Assembly: GCA_946811185.2 (NCBI GenBank) | Contig: OX328104.1 | Location: 49,646,505-49,710,504, forward strand | Direction: 5' to 3' | DNA from: Hippopus hippopus | Lineage: Eukaryota; Mollusca; Bivalvia; Cardiida; Cardiidae | Length of the DNA stretch: 64,000 nt | In this document: positions 45,082 through 52,254 of the stretch, piece after piece | Position numbering within the stretch: position 1 is the stretch's first letter | Layout: each line of letters opens with the position of its first letter | Translations under genes and position numbers: made by a program | The notes under the pieces: model-generated | What the model was told of the DNA's origin: nothing | The model's input: only the letters and a program-made list of their open reading frames with translations | Databases searched by the model: none

Positions 45082-45498
45082 CTAAAAAAGTTTATTTAAA
45101 ACATTTTGAAACCGGTTACCTCTAGTTAACTCTTTTAGAATGTACAAACATAAATGACCGCAAAATACTTGTCCAGCTTGTTGTAATTGGTCAGTATTGT
45201 ACTGTATTGGGCTTTTTAAATAACCTCGAATTTCAATAGGTGGTTGTATACCATAACTATCAAAATAAATTTTAGTTTTACCATTTTTATACCAAGCGAC
45301 CCAATGTGTACCAGGTCCATCACTTTTATCAAAGTTTACTATACCACATTCTTTTTTACTCGGTTTTCTCGGTAGTGAGTCTAGTAAAAAAACTCCCCTA
45401 AAATAAGGAATCTTTAATCTTTTTACGGCACCCTCTAATTCGAAATTGTTCAGCGGTTTATTCGGTAAAATTACGTTTTCAATCGAAATATTTGTCAT
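45082..45498 (-). CDS. Adenain-like cysteine protease (maturation protease)
   Basis: 138 residues, short for adenovirus protease (about 200) but typical of Polinton proteases. The catalytic order is His65 (GPGTHWVAWY), Asp80 (IYFDSYG), a Gln around 106-107 for the oxyanion hole, and Cys113 (VFCGHLCLYIL). This is the Ulp1/adenain fold of peptidase family C5. It should cleave precursor virion proteins; an adenain-type site is visible in the 48573-49157 product. It lies 15 bp before the fibre-like gene and 12 bp after the integrase end, so these minus-strand genes are tightly packed. The start codon follows AACTATAAAAAAAA. Confidence 0.9.
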   Translation of the reverse strand: MTNISIENVILPNKPLNNFELEGAVKRLKIPYFRGVFLLDSLPRKPSKKECGIVNFDKSDGPGTHWVAWYKNGKTKIYFDSYGIQPPIEIRGYLKSPIQYNTDQLQQAGQVFCGHLCLYILKELTRGNRFQNVLNKLF

Positions 45499-45510
45499 TT
45501 TTTTTTATAG

Positions 45511-46419
45511 TTAAATATTTCTAATATCTTTATTGTCAACCCACGAATTAAATTCATCGGGATAACCTTTCCACTTTACGAGAGATTTCTTTTTCCCTTT
45601 TTTAATAACCTTTTCTATCCTATACACCTCTTGACTGGTTTTCTGCAGTTCAGGTTCATAAAAGGTACCTTGTATTTCTTCTCCATTAAAATCTTTAATT
45701 TTATATGTTATAGGTGATGTATGTTTAACCTCAGAAACTGTAAAAACCTCCTCAGTCCATCTTGTTGTATAACCTTTCTCAAAAGTCTTTTTCTTTTTAG
45801 TTATCCTTACTTTGTCTCCAACAGAGAAATTAGGATTAGAGTCTCTTATTTCAAGATTATAAGGGTAAAGATTTCTCCAAACTCTAGTTTCATTTTCTTT
45901 TTTACTAGCGTCTACCGGGGTCATCTTAATAGATGAATGCCTCGTGTTATTATATTCTTTAACTAAATCCGGTAGCACATTAATGTAAACGTTTGTAGAG
46001 TTAGCGGAGAAATACTTCCACATTTTTTCTTTCATTGTTCTAATCCATCTCTCAACCACACTAGATTTTTCCTCATTTTCGGTAGAATATAATTCAACCA
46101 AGTCTTTTACATCTTTGTTATAAAACTCTTTACCCTTATCCACCCACATTTTTTCAGGTTTTCTCTCCTTAAAAATACTTTTTAATGCTATAGCAACAGA
46201 TTTTCCTGTTTTATCTTTTAATGGCACCAGATATCCATATTTAGAAAAGATATCAATGACAGCGAGAAGGTATTTAACACCACGATTAAGCTTAGAAAAT
46301 GCTTGCATGTCTACTAAATCCGCAGCCCATATCCTATCTATACCGTTTACTATAACTCTTCTTTTCTTAAAATTTCTTTTTACGGGTTTATGTAATTCTT
46401 CCGCTAAATTTTTTTTTTT
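45511..46419 (-). CDS. Retroviral-type integrase with chromodomain
   Basis: The first ATG in this frame (46306-46308) yields 265 residues but would omit the first catalytic Asp, encoded at 46318-46320 in WAADLVDM. The frame is open without an ATG up to an in-frame TAG at 46456-46458. From the A11 run at 46409-46419 onward it has the expected N-terminal sequence (LAEELHKPVKRNF). The catalytic Asp in KMWVDKGKEF and Glu in SSVVERWIRTMKEKM are present, so the DDE triad is complete only if translation enters upstream. Residues from about 227 to the end form a chromodomain (VYRIEKVI, LVKWKGYP, NSWVD). The likely mode of expression is a -1 shift from the PLA2 frame in the A run; an assembly or sequencing length error in that run is the alternative. 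The role is integration of the element, which explains the TIRs and 6-bp duplication. Confidence 0.85.
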   Translation of the reverse strand, partial: KKKNLAEELHKPVKRNFKKRRVIVNGIDRIWAADLVDMQAFSKLNRGVKYLLAVIDIFSKYGYLVPLKDKTGKSVAIALKSIFKERKPEKMWVDKGKEFYNKDVKDLVELYSTENEEKSSVVERWIRTMKEKMWKYFSANSTNVYINVLPDLVKEYNNTRHSSIKMTPVDASKKENETRVWRNLYPYNLEIRDSNPNFSVGDKVRITKKKKTFEKGYTTRWTEEVFTVSEVKHTSPITYKIKDFNGEEIQGTFYEPELQKTSQEVYRIEKVIKKGKKKSLVKWKGYPDEFNSWVDNKDIRNI

Positions 46420-46898
46420 ACTCCCATTCCAAATTTCATTTTCGTTCCAATGAGTCTACTTACCAAGCCTCTTTCCATTTTTTCTCTAATACTAGGATTG
46501 TAAATCCCTTCTAACTCCGTTAACATATTCTTATCACACACTGCGTTTCTTGTAGCAGTATCATTGTGTTGAAGATAGCAAACATCATGATTATAAGCGG
46601 CTTTATCAACACGGTTTATTGGTTTACTCCATTCCTTCGGTGTTAAATCTGGATTGAGTCTTTTATTTAGTTTAGTACCTGGCCCCGTAAAGTTGTGCCC
46701 TGGTAGATGCATTTCAACGGGTAAATTATTTATAAATTTATTTAATATACTACTCCCGGTGGTTTTTTTTTTTATAAATTGTGATTTAGTTATTCCACAA
46801 ATAACACATTTCCCCTGCATCATATTTCTTCCATTTTTAGAAACAGAATATTTTATATTATTCGTATCTGTATGTTTTTTACATTTAACGCAATACAT
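46404..46898 (-). CDS. Zinc-ribbon plus parvovirus-type phospholipase A2 protein
   Basis: 164 residues. Residues 1-40 form a small zinc ribbon (Cys3, Cys6, Cys31, Cys34), resembling the family I recall as DUF5679. Residues 65-130 are a parvovirus VP1-unique-region-like phospholipase A2: calcium-loop GPGT at 72-75, a PINRVDKAA helix, and catalytic His104-Asp105 in HDVCY. In parvoviruses this enzyme lets the virion leave the endosome, so an entry role is plausible. The frame ends at an A11 run, immediately after which the neighbouring frame encodes the integrase N-terminus. The two may therefore be one polyprotein. It is divergent from the ATPase gene with a 41-bp shared promoter region. Confidence 0.85.
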   Translation of the reverse strand: MYCVKCKKHTDTNNIKYSVSKNGRNMMQGKCVICGITKSQFIKKKTTGSSILNKFINNLPVEMHLPGHNFTGPGTKLNKRLNPDLTPKEWSKPINRVDKAAYNHDVCYLQHNDTATRNAVCDKNMLTELEGIYNPSIREKMERGLVSRLIGTKMKFGMGVKKKI

Positions 46899-46939
46899 CT
46901 TATTTTATATATAAAAAATAAAAGTATTTAAATAAAAAA
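46899..46939. promoter_or_regulatory. 41-bp bidirectional promoter region
   Basis: It separates the divergent PLA2 and ATPase genes. On the minus side TTTATATATAAAATAAG leads into the ATG; on the plus side TATTTAAATAAAAAA does. Both are the TATA-against-ATG type seen across the element. Confidence 0.55.
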
Positions 46940-47746
46940 ATGGATATTATGAACATATCATGGGATGAAGTAGTATCAAAGAGATTTAATCATCCCCTTT
47001 TACCAAGAAGTATTAGGGGTTTAATTGTAGGTAAATCAGGATGTGGTAAAACTACTTTATTGTTAAACCTTTTACTCAGACCGGGATGGCTTGACTACAG
47101 CGATTTGAGTGTTTTTGGAAAAAGTCTTTTTCAACCAGAATACAAAATACTAAAAAAGGCTTTTGAAGAAAAACTACCAAAAGAATGTATCTTAAGATTG
47201 TTTAACATGCGTGATGAGGTACAAAAAACAGACGCTCCACCATCAGTTTTAATTGAAGAATGGGCTAAAACGATTAAAGACAAATCGGATATAAATTGCA
47301 ACTTCTTTGAAAATGGTAGTGATGTGCCTGACCCGAGAAAGTTAAACTCAGGAAATAAAAATTTAATGATTTTCGATGATTTACTTTTAGAAAAGCAAAA
47401 TAAATGTGAGTGTTACTACATTCGAGGAAGGCATAGTAATGTTGACTGCTTTTACCTCTCACAGAATTATTTTAAGCTACCAAGGCAAACTATTAGAGAA
47501 AACGCTAATTTTATTTGCCTTTTCCCACAAGACGGAAAAAGCATTAATCATATTTATAGCGACCATGTAGGTGAAGATATGCCTAAGGATGAGTTTAGAA
47601 GGTTTTGTAAAAAGGCATGGGGAAAACCACATGGTTTTGTTATCATTGACTTAACCAGTGAAAAACTTAATGGGAAGTATAGAAGCGGTTTTGATGAATT
47701 TTACTTGCCTGGAATAGTAGAAGAAAAAAAAGTTGTACACACCTAA
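46940..47746 (+). CDS. FtsK/HerA-type genome-packaging ATPase
   Basis: 268 residues. The Walker A P-loop is GKSGCGKTT at 31-39 and Walker B is LMIFDDL at 142-148. A polar segment FYLSQNYFKLP at 171-181 occupies the sensor position typical of the A32/FtsK-HerA packaging ATPases. The length matches other Polinton ATPases. It should pump DNA into preformed capsids. It opens the long plus-strand morphogenesis block that runs to the major capsid gene. The start is the first ATG after TATTTAAATAAAAAA; a second in-frame ATG three codons later is possible. Confidence 0.92.
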   Translation: MDIMNISWDEVVSKRFNHPLLPRSIRGLIVGKSGCGKTTLLLNLLLRPGWLDYSDLSVFGKSLFQPEYKILKKAFEEKLPKECILRLFNMRDEVQKTDAPPSVLIEEWAKTIKDKSDINCNFFENGSDVPDPRKLNSGNKNLMIFDDLLLEKQNKCECYYIRGRHSNVDCFYLSQNYFKLPRQTIRENANFICLFPQDGKSINHIYSDHVGEDMPKDEFRRFCKKAWGKPHGFVIIDLTSEKLNGKYRSGFDEFYLPGIVEEKKVVHT

Positions 47747-47770
47747 ATAATATTTTCACTTTATAAAAAA

Positions 47771-48544
47771 ATGGAAGAACTTTTAGAACAAATTGTAAAA
47801 AATACGAGCAACAAAACATCATTTCAAATCATAGTAAGCGACAACAAAACAAGTTTTAGAACAAGGTTTAATCCTCCAATTCAACTGGAAAAGGATAAAG
47901 TATACGAAATAGCTATGGTAAACCTTGAAACTTACTACTCTTTTCCAAACATTGATGAAACGAACAACACATTCGTTTATTCTACAGACAATGGCACCAC
48001 ATGGAATAAAATAAAAATACCTGAAGGAAGTTATGACCTCGTTGACATTAATGATACGATTCGTCAGGAAATGAGAAAAAATGGTCATTACGATAGAGTT
48101 AATGAAGAGTATCCTATTAACTTTTCTGCGAACACTAATACCCTAAAGTCTGTTCTTATTATTGACGATGATTATCAAGTAGATTTTAATCAACTAGGTT
48201 CCATCGCTAAAGTATTAGGATTTACTCGAGCTAAATATTCGCAAGGATTTCATGAGTCAGAGAATGTAGTGAACATTCTTAGCATAAATAGTTTGCTAGT
48301 TAACATAGATATTATCTCAGGAAGTTATGTTAATGGTTCAACAAAAAATACTATTTACTCTTTTTTCCCAGATGTTGCACCTGGATATAAGATAATTGAG
48401 TCACCAGTTAATTTAGTATACTTACCAATAACGTTAGATGAAATACATAACCTAAATGTAAATATTACGGACCAAGATGGTAATTTACTAAATCTTAGAG
48501 GTGAAAATTTAACGATTAGGTTTCATATTAGAGAAGCGAGATGA
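47771..48544 (+). CDS. Penton-like minor capsid protein
   Basis: 257 residues. The sequence matches the pattern of Polinton minor capsid proteins: an N-terminal FNPPIQLEKDKVYEIAMVNL segment, then a conserved aromatic stretch (LETYYSFPNIDETNN), the motif IPEGSYDLVDIND, and a C-terminal beta-rich region ending LTIRFHIREAR. These proteins have a single jelly-roll and are predicted to form the five-fold vertices next to the major capsid. The ATG follows CACTTTATAAAAAA, 24 bp after the ATPase stop. Confidence 0.85.
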   Translation: MEELLEQIVKNTSNKTSFQIIVSDNKTSFRTRFNPPIQLEKDKVYEIAMVNLETYYSFPNIDETNNTFVYSTDNGTTWNKIKIPEGSYDLVDINDTIRQEMRKNGHYDRVNEEYPINFSANTNTLKSVLIIDDDYQVDFNQLGSIAKVLGFTRAKYSQGFHESENVVNILSINSLLVNIDIISGSYVNGSTKNTIYSFFPDVAPGYKIIESPVNLVYLPITLDEIHNLNVNITDQDGNLLNLRGENLTIRFHIREAR

Positions 48545-48572
48545 GCTAAATAAAAAAATACTCGTATATAAA

Positions 48573-49157
48573 ATGACAAGTTACACTAATGTTAAAGTAA
48601 ATATATCTGAAGGGCAAAAGCAAAAACTTCAACATGCTGTTAAAGCTAGTTGCCCAGTAAGTATTCGTTTAGGTCATGAAGATTTACAAGGTAATGATGT
48701 TTTAGCAATTACCAATTCACAAGCGAAGAAAATGGCTAAAGCCTATGAGGATGGTGTGGGTATAACTATTAGAATGACTACAAAACAACTTAAACATAAC
48801 ATGAAAATAGAGGGAGGTTTCCTCGGAATGTTGGCTGGGTTGGCTGCTAGAGCTTTACCAATGCTTGCAAAAACCGTTTTACCAGCTTTAGGTGTTGGTG
48901 CTCTTTCTGGATTAGCTCAAACAGGTGTTCAAAAAGCTATGGGGTCAGGTCTTTACCTTAAAAAAGGAGGATGTGTTTGCCAAGTTGAAACTGATGGAAG
49001 TGGATTATACTTAAAACCATACAAAGGTAAAGGATTAGATTCCGTTGGTGATGGGTTGTATTTAAAGCAAGGAGGAAAAATGTATGATGGAAAAGGACTT
49101 TTACTTGGACCTAATAGTCCATTTGCTAATATCCCTATCCTAGGGGCTATATTGTAA
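48573..49157 (+). CDS. GLYLK-repeat virion protein (adenovirus minor/core-protein-like)
   Basis: 194 residues. The N-terminal 85 residues are mixed and basic. Residues about 86-128 are a Gly/Ala/Leu-rich hydrophobic stretch (GMLAGLAARALPMLAKTVLP onward) that could insert in membranes. It is followed by three copies of GLYLK (GSGLYLKKGG, GSGLYLKPYK, GDGLYLKQGG) and a conserved-looking tail LLLGPNSPFANIPILGAIL. I recognise this architecture from other Polinton and adintovirus virion proteins. Directly before the hydrophobic stretch, IEGG|F fits the (M/I/L)xGG|x site of adenain, so processing by the element's own protease is plausible. The exact counterpart in adenovirus (pX or pVI) is uncertain. 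Confidence 0.7.
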   Translation: MTSYTNVKVNISEGQKQKLQHAVKASCPVSIRLGHEDLQGNDVLAITNSQAKKMAKAYEDGVGITIRMTTKQLKHNMKIEGGFLGMLAGLAARALPMLAKTVLPALGVGALSGLAQTGVQKAMGSGLYLKKGGCVCQVETDGSGLYLKPYKGKGLDSVGDGLYLKQGGKMYDGKGLLLGPNSPFANIPILGAIL

Positions 49158-49170
49158 TATTTAAATATTA
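49155..49170. other. 16-bp AT palindrome after the GLYLK gene
   Basis: TAATATTTAAATATTA overlaps the stop codon of the previous gene. It may act like the other intergenic hairpins, but at this AT content a chance match is possible. Confidence 0.35.
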
Positions 49171-49186
49171 TTTACAACAAATAAAA

Positions 49187-49564
49187 ATGGATATTCATAA
49201 ATTTGGTATAAAACCTAATATTACTACCCAACATAAAACTATATTTTGGAAACCTCATTTACATGGAGTAAGATATCATCCCTTAAAGCAAGATTCTCTA
49301 AAATGGAAAATATACTCACAACTAACTATCAAGATTCCTCCTAATGATGGTATGAGAGTTCTGTTAGGATTTGGTTATATAGCTACACGAGGAGTTGTAG
49401 TGATATCTATTAGTAATAAATGGAAAGATAGTTTAACCATTTCTAATGGTATACATCTTGATAATGATGTTAATGATATCTTAGTCTACATTTATAATTT
49501 CTCACAAAAACCAATCGAAATACCTGAGGGAGAGTTATTCTGCTATCTAAAATATTTATCATAA
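49187..49564 (+). CDS. dUTPase-fold-like small protein
   Basis: 125 residues, mostly beta strand. IPPNDGMRVLLGFGYIATRG and the later GIHLDNDVNDILVYIYNFS followed by PIEIPEGELFCYL resemble the layout of trimeric dUTPases, including the strand pattern around their GVID-Y motif. Most catalytic motif residues are not conserved, so a structural or binding role is more likely than nucleotide hydrolysis. It lies between two virion-type genes, so it may be a beta-rich capsid accessory protein. The assignment rests on pattern resemblance only. Confidence 0.5.
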   Translation: MDIHKFGIKPNITTQHKTIFWKPHLHGVRYHPLKQDSLKWKIYSQLTIKIPPNDGMRVLLGFGYIATRGVVVISISNKWKDSLTISNGIHLDNDVNDILVYIYNFSQKPIEIPEGELFCYLKYLS

Positions 49565-49585
49565 AAAAAATATTACATTTATAAA

Positions 49586-50272
49586 ATGACAGATACAAAT
49601 CAGGAACACCCTAATAAATTATATCCCCCACTACCCAAAGAACGGGTTACCCCTAACGCTCCACCTAATGAAGATATTGAAATGAAAACAATGGATAATG
49701 GTCATTCTTATAGGCTTCAAAAAATATCTGAGGTTTTAGATTTTCTCAAAAAGGAAATAACTGAAAGGGAAAGATTGAATAAGAAATATAGTAGGATGGC
49801 TAAAGTAGTTGATAATGTTGAAGGTGTAATGATTGGTGTTTCATTGGTTTTGGGTGGGGTTGGTCTTGCTTTGCTTACAACTGTTGCAGCGGCACCCGTT
49901 GCTATTGGATTGGAATCTGCTGCTGGTGTGATTGGTCTTTCTTCAATAGTTAGTAAAGTATTTGTTAGGAAAACTACTACTAAAGCTGAAAAACATCTAA
50001 AGATACAAACTCTTGCTGCTGCTAAGCTTAATACTATAGAAAATCATGTATCAAAGGCTTTGATGGATAATCATATATCTGATGATGAGTTTAAGTTGAT
50101 AATGGATGAAATGAATAAGTATGAAGAAATGAAAAGTGAAATAAGAACTAACTTTAAGAAGAAGGTAACACTTGAAGAAAAGGAAAGTTTGATTGAGAAA
50201 GGGAGGGAAGAAGCGAGGGATTCCTTTCGGAGGCTCGTTGAGAAAAATCATGGTGGAAAGCTTCCCTTTTAA
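49586..50272 (+). CDS. Membrane/coiled-coil protein with LYPPL motif
   Basis: 228 residues. The N-terminus is Pro-rich (KLYPPLPKERVTPNAPP). Residues 40-75 are helical and charged. Residues about 80-125 form a hydrophobic hairpin of two segments (GVMIGVSLVLGGVGLALLTT and the GLESAAGVIGLSSIV part). The remaining 100 residues are a charged coiled coil. LYPPL fits the LYPxL late-domain consensus that binds ALIX in retroviruses. The family is not recognised beyond similar proteins in other Polintons. A role in membrane penetration or egress is inference. The ATG follows ACATTTATAAA. Confidence 0.6.
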   Translation: MTDTNQEHPNKLYPPLPKERVTPNAPPNEDIEMKTMDNGHSYRLQKISEVLDFLKKEITERERLNKKYSRMAKVVDNVEGVMIGVSLVLGGVGLALLTTVAAAPVAIGLESAAGVIGLSSIVSKVFVRKTTTKAEKHLKIQTLAAAKLNTIENHVSKALMDNHISDDEFKLIMDEMNKYEEMKSEIRTNFKKKVTLEEKESLIEKGREEARDSFRRLVEKNHGGKLPF

Positions 50273-50339
50273 GTTACCTAAATTACCTAGTTTTAGATGT
50301 AAATGCCAATGTGAAATAGGGGATAATGATGATGAATAA

Positions 50340-50370
50340 ATATATAAGAACATTATATATGCTCTTATAT
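50340..50370. other. Hairpin after the membrane-protein gene
   Basis: TATATAAGA and its complement TCTTATATA are separated by 13 bases. It lies about 70 bp after the stop codon. Possible transcript end; weaker than the other hairpins. Confidence 0.4.
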
Positions 50371-50374
50371 ATTA

Positions 50375-50500
50375 AAATCTACGATAAAAACTACGTTAAA
50401 AACTGCGATAAAAACTACGTTAAAAACTGCGATAAAAACTGCGATAAAAACTGCGATAAAAACTACGTTAAAATCTATGATAAAACTACGTTAAAAAAAA
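50375..50500 (+). repeat. 12-bp tandem repeat upstream of the 290-aa gene
   Basis: About ten copies of a unit close to TGCGATAAAAAC or TACGTTAAAAAC alternate here. The short frame across it (repeated NYVKNCDK) starts at a non-ATG-supported position and encodes only the repeat, so it is not counted as a gene. The array occupies the promoter region of the next gene. Confidence 0.8.
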
Positions 50501-50515
50501 TGTTGCTAATTAAAA

Positions 50516-51388
50516 ATGCCATTTCTAAAAATAACTGACCCTGTAAAAAGAGACTTAATTGTAAAAGAGTATCTCGAAACAAAAAAGAATATTCGAGATA
50601 ATCAACTAGCAGAGAGAACAGGAGAACGACAACTTCAAACTGACCTTTCAAAGTTTTTTAGACCTATTACAGAAACGCAAAAAGCTACAACAAAGGAGAT
50701 TACAGAAGGACTTAAACCTATTAAAGAAGGTATCGAACAGTTACCACAAGCTATTAATCTACCAGCTTATCCATCTATCACAGCTTATCCCTCTGGAAAA
50801 AAACCAAATCTTAAGGAATATCAAGGTACATTTGAAATTGGACCACTTGCAGAGGAGTATCTAACAAAAGCTCTTAATGAAGATGATGCTGATAAAACAT
50901 GGGGATTATATGATAAAGACAAAAAATTTTATATTGGTAGAAAAATGGTTTTAATTGAGCATGATGATATTATTCTTGGTACAGATACGTATATAGGAAC
51001 ACCTGGTTTATGGGAGTTAATTGTCTCTAGAAACCCTAGAAGCATTTATACGGATGAAGATTATGTAAATTATTCAGAGTTAATGAGACGAACCAGCGCT
51101 CTTCATCGAGGTAACGACCCGGATAATCCACGTCCTAAAAGTTCTAGAAGTAAAAAATGGACTGAAATTCTTAGTCGTATTTGGTATAATAGAAAAGAAT
51201 ATGAAGGAAAAGGAATTGTTATCCCATCTGACCCTAACGCATTACTAGAAAGACTAGACCTGTTGATAGCAAGTAAAGAAGCAGGTAATACAGGTGTAAG
51301 AAACGAGTTAGTAAGCATTTGTGATGAATTAAAAAGACAAGGTGTTATAAATTCACACTCTTATAAAAATTTAATGTCTTTACTATAA
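50516..51388 (+). CDS. Conserved Polinton protein of unknown function (290 aa)
   Basis: It begins MPFLKITDPVKRDLIVKEYL, followed by a helical, charged N-terminal 75 residues and a Pro-rich linker (LPAYPSITAYPSGKKP). A globular domain covers about 105-235 (TFEIGPLAEEYL, GLYDKDKKFYIGRK, YIGTPGLWELI, NPRPKSSRSKKW). A helical tail of about 50 residues follows. I recognise the FLKIT..R and GTPGLWEL patterns from metazoan Polinton proteins, in the family I recall as DUF8207. Its place between the membrane protein and a pVI-like protein suggests a virion or assembly component, but nothing in the sequence shows an activity. Confidence 0.7.
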   Translation: MPFLKITDPVKRDLIVKEYLETKKNIRDNQLAERTGERQLQTDLSKFFRPITETQKATTKEITEGLKPIKEGIEQLPQAINLPAYPSITAYPSGKKPNLKEYQGTFEIGPLAEEYLTKALNEDDADKTWGLYDKDKKFYIGRKMVLIEHDDIILGTDTYIGTPGLWELIVSRNPRSIYTDEDYVNYSELMRRTSALHRGNDPDNPRPKSSRSKKWTEILSRIWYNRKEYEGKGIVIPSDPNALLERLDLLIASKEAGNTGVRNELVSICDELKRQGVINSHSYKNLMSLL

Positions 51389-51394
51389 AAAAAG

Positions 51395-51793
51395 ATGATA
51401 ATCACTAAGAAACACGGATTTAAAACAAGGTATTCATACGGTGGTTCTGGAATCTTTGATAGTATTGCTAACTTTTTAGCGAGGTTTTTTACTAGTAGTG
51501 CAGCTAAACAAATTGCGTCTTCTACCCTTGATGTAGGAAAGAGTATAGCTAAGGAAGGAGCAAAGAAAGCTCTAGAGGTTGGAAAAAGTGCAGCAGTAGA
51601 AGCAGGAAAAAAATTAGTTACGAAAGCTTTAACACCAAAATCGAAGCAAATTTTGCAAAAATATAATACAACACCAAAACCTAATGATACTCCTAAAACA
51701 CAAAACATTAACGCATTAATAGATGGAAGTGCTATTGCTATTCAAGACTTAGTTAAAAGATTAAACAGTGGAGCGGGTATTAAAACAGTATGA
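51395..51793 (+). CDS. Amphipathic pVI-like minor virion protein
   Basis: 132 residues. A basic N-terminus (MIITKKHGFKTRYSYGGSG) precedes an amphipathic helix (IFDSIANFLARFF) and a long Ala/Lys-rich helix to about residue 75. The C-terminal part is polar. This arrangement resembles adenovirus protein VI, whose N-terminal amphipathic helix lyses membranes during entry. The likeness is architectural only. It starts 6 bp after the preceding gene ends. Confidence 0.6.
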   Translation: MIITKKHGFKTRYSYGGSGIFDSIANFLARFFTSSAAKQIASSTLDVGKSIAKEGAKKALEVGKSAAVEAGKKLVTKALTPKSKQILQKYNTTPKPNDTPKTQNINALIDGSAIAIQDLVKRLNSGAGIKTV

Positions 51794-51845
51794 AGAAAAA
51801 AAAATATAGATAAGTTAAGAAAATTACATTCATTATATAAAAAGA

Positions 51846-52202
51846 ATGCCTATATTAAATTTTAATCGTGTAGATCATGAAAAATACAAAAGTGCTACTA
51901 TTGAAATAACAGGCGCTTCTTTAAACATAGAAGATTGTGATATCCTTGAAATTAATAAAACGAAATATAGTTATAAAAAAGCTGTTGTGAAGTTATCTTC
52001 TGAAAAGATAACCAAGATGAAAGAGATTGAGGAAAAGGTGAATAAATATTTAAAAAATTGGGGTATACCTGAAATAACACTTGTATACGGTAATAAAGTT
52101 TATCCTAAAACTAGTCTGGATACTGCAAAAAGCATTAAACTTCGAGGTGTGTATATTAATAATATTAATAAGTCTTTTCCCCAGCTTTGGTTTGTAATTT
52201 AA
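51846..52202 (+). CDS. Small conserved-looking protein, function unknown
   Basis: 118 residues, beta-rich at both ends with a central helix (EKITKMKEIEEKVNKYL). The tail KLRGVYINNINKSFPQLWFVI is hydrophobic and aromatic. A compact nucleic-acid-binding fold is conceivable, but I cannot identify a family. The ATG follows CATTATATAAAAAGA, and a strong hairpin follows the stop. Confidence 0.6.
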   Translation: MPILNFNRVDHEKYKSATIEITGASLNIEDCDILEINKTKYSYKKAVVKLSSEKITKMKEIEEKVNKYLKNWGIPEITLVYGNKVYPKTSLDTAKSIKLRGVYINNINKSFPQLWFVI

Positions 52203-52210
52203 GTAACACA

Positions 52211-52243
52211 ATTATAATTTTTATCTCATTTAAAAATTATAAT
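52211..52243. terminator. 13-bp perfect hairpin before the capsid gene
   Basis: ATTATAATTTTTA and its exact complement are separated by TCTCATT. It starts 8 bases after one stop codon and ends 11 bases before the major capsid ATG. It fills nearly the whole gap, leaving only CACTTTATAAA for initiation of the capsid gene. Confidence 0.6.
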
Positions 52244-52254
52244 CACTTTATAAA

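Noticed and set aside
50326..50538. 70-codon frame with repeated Asn-Tyr-Val-Lys / Cys-Asp-Lys units
   Set aside because: It only translates the 12-bp tandem repeat, runs into the next gene in another frame and has no upstream motif like the other genes.
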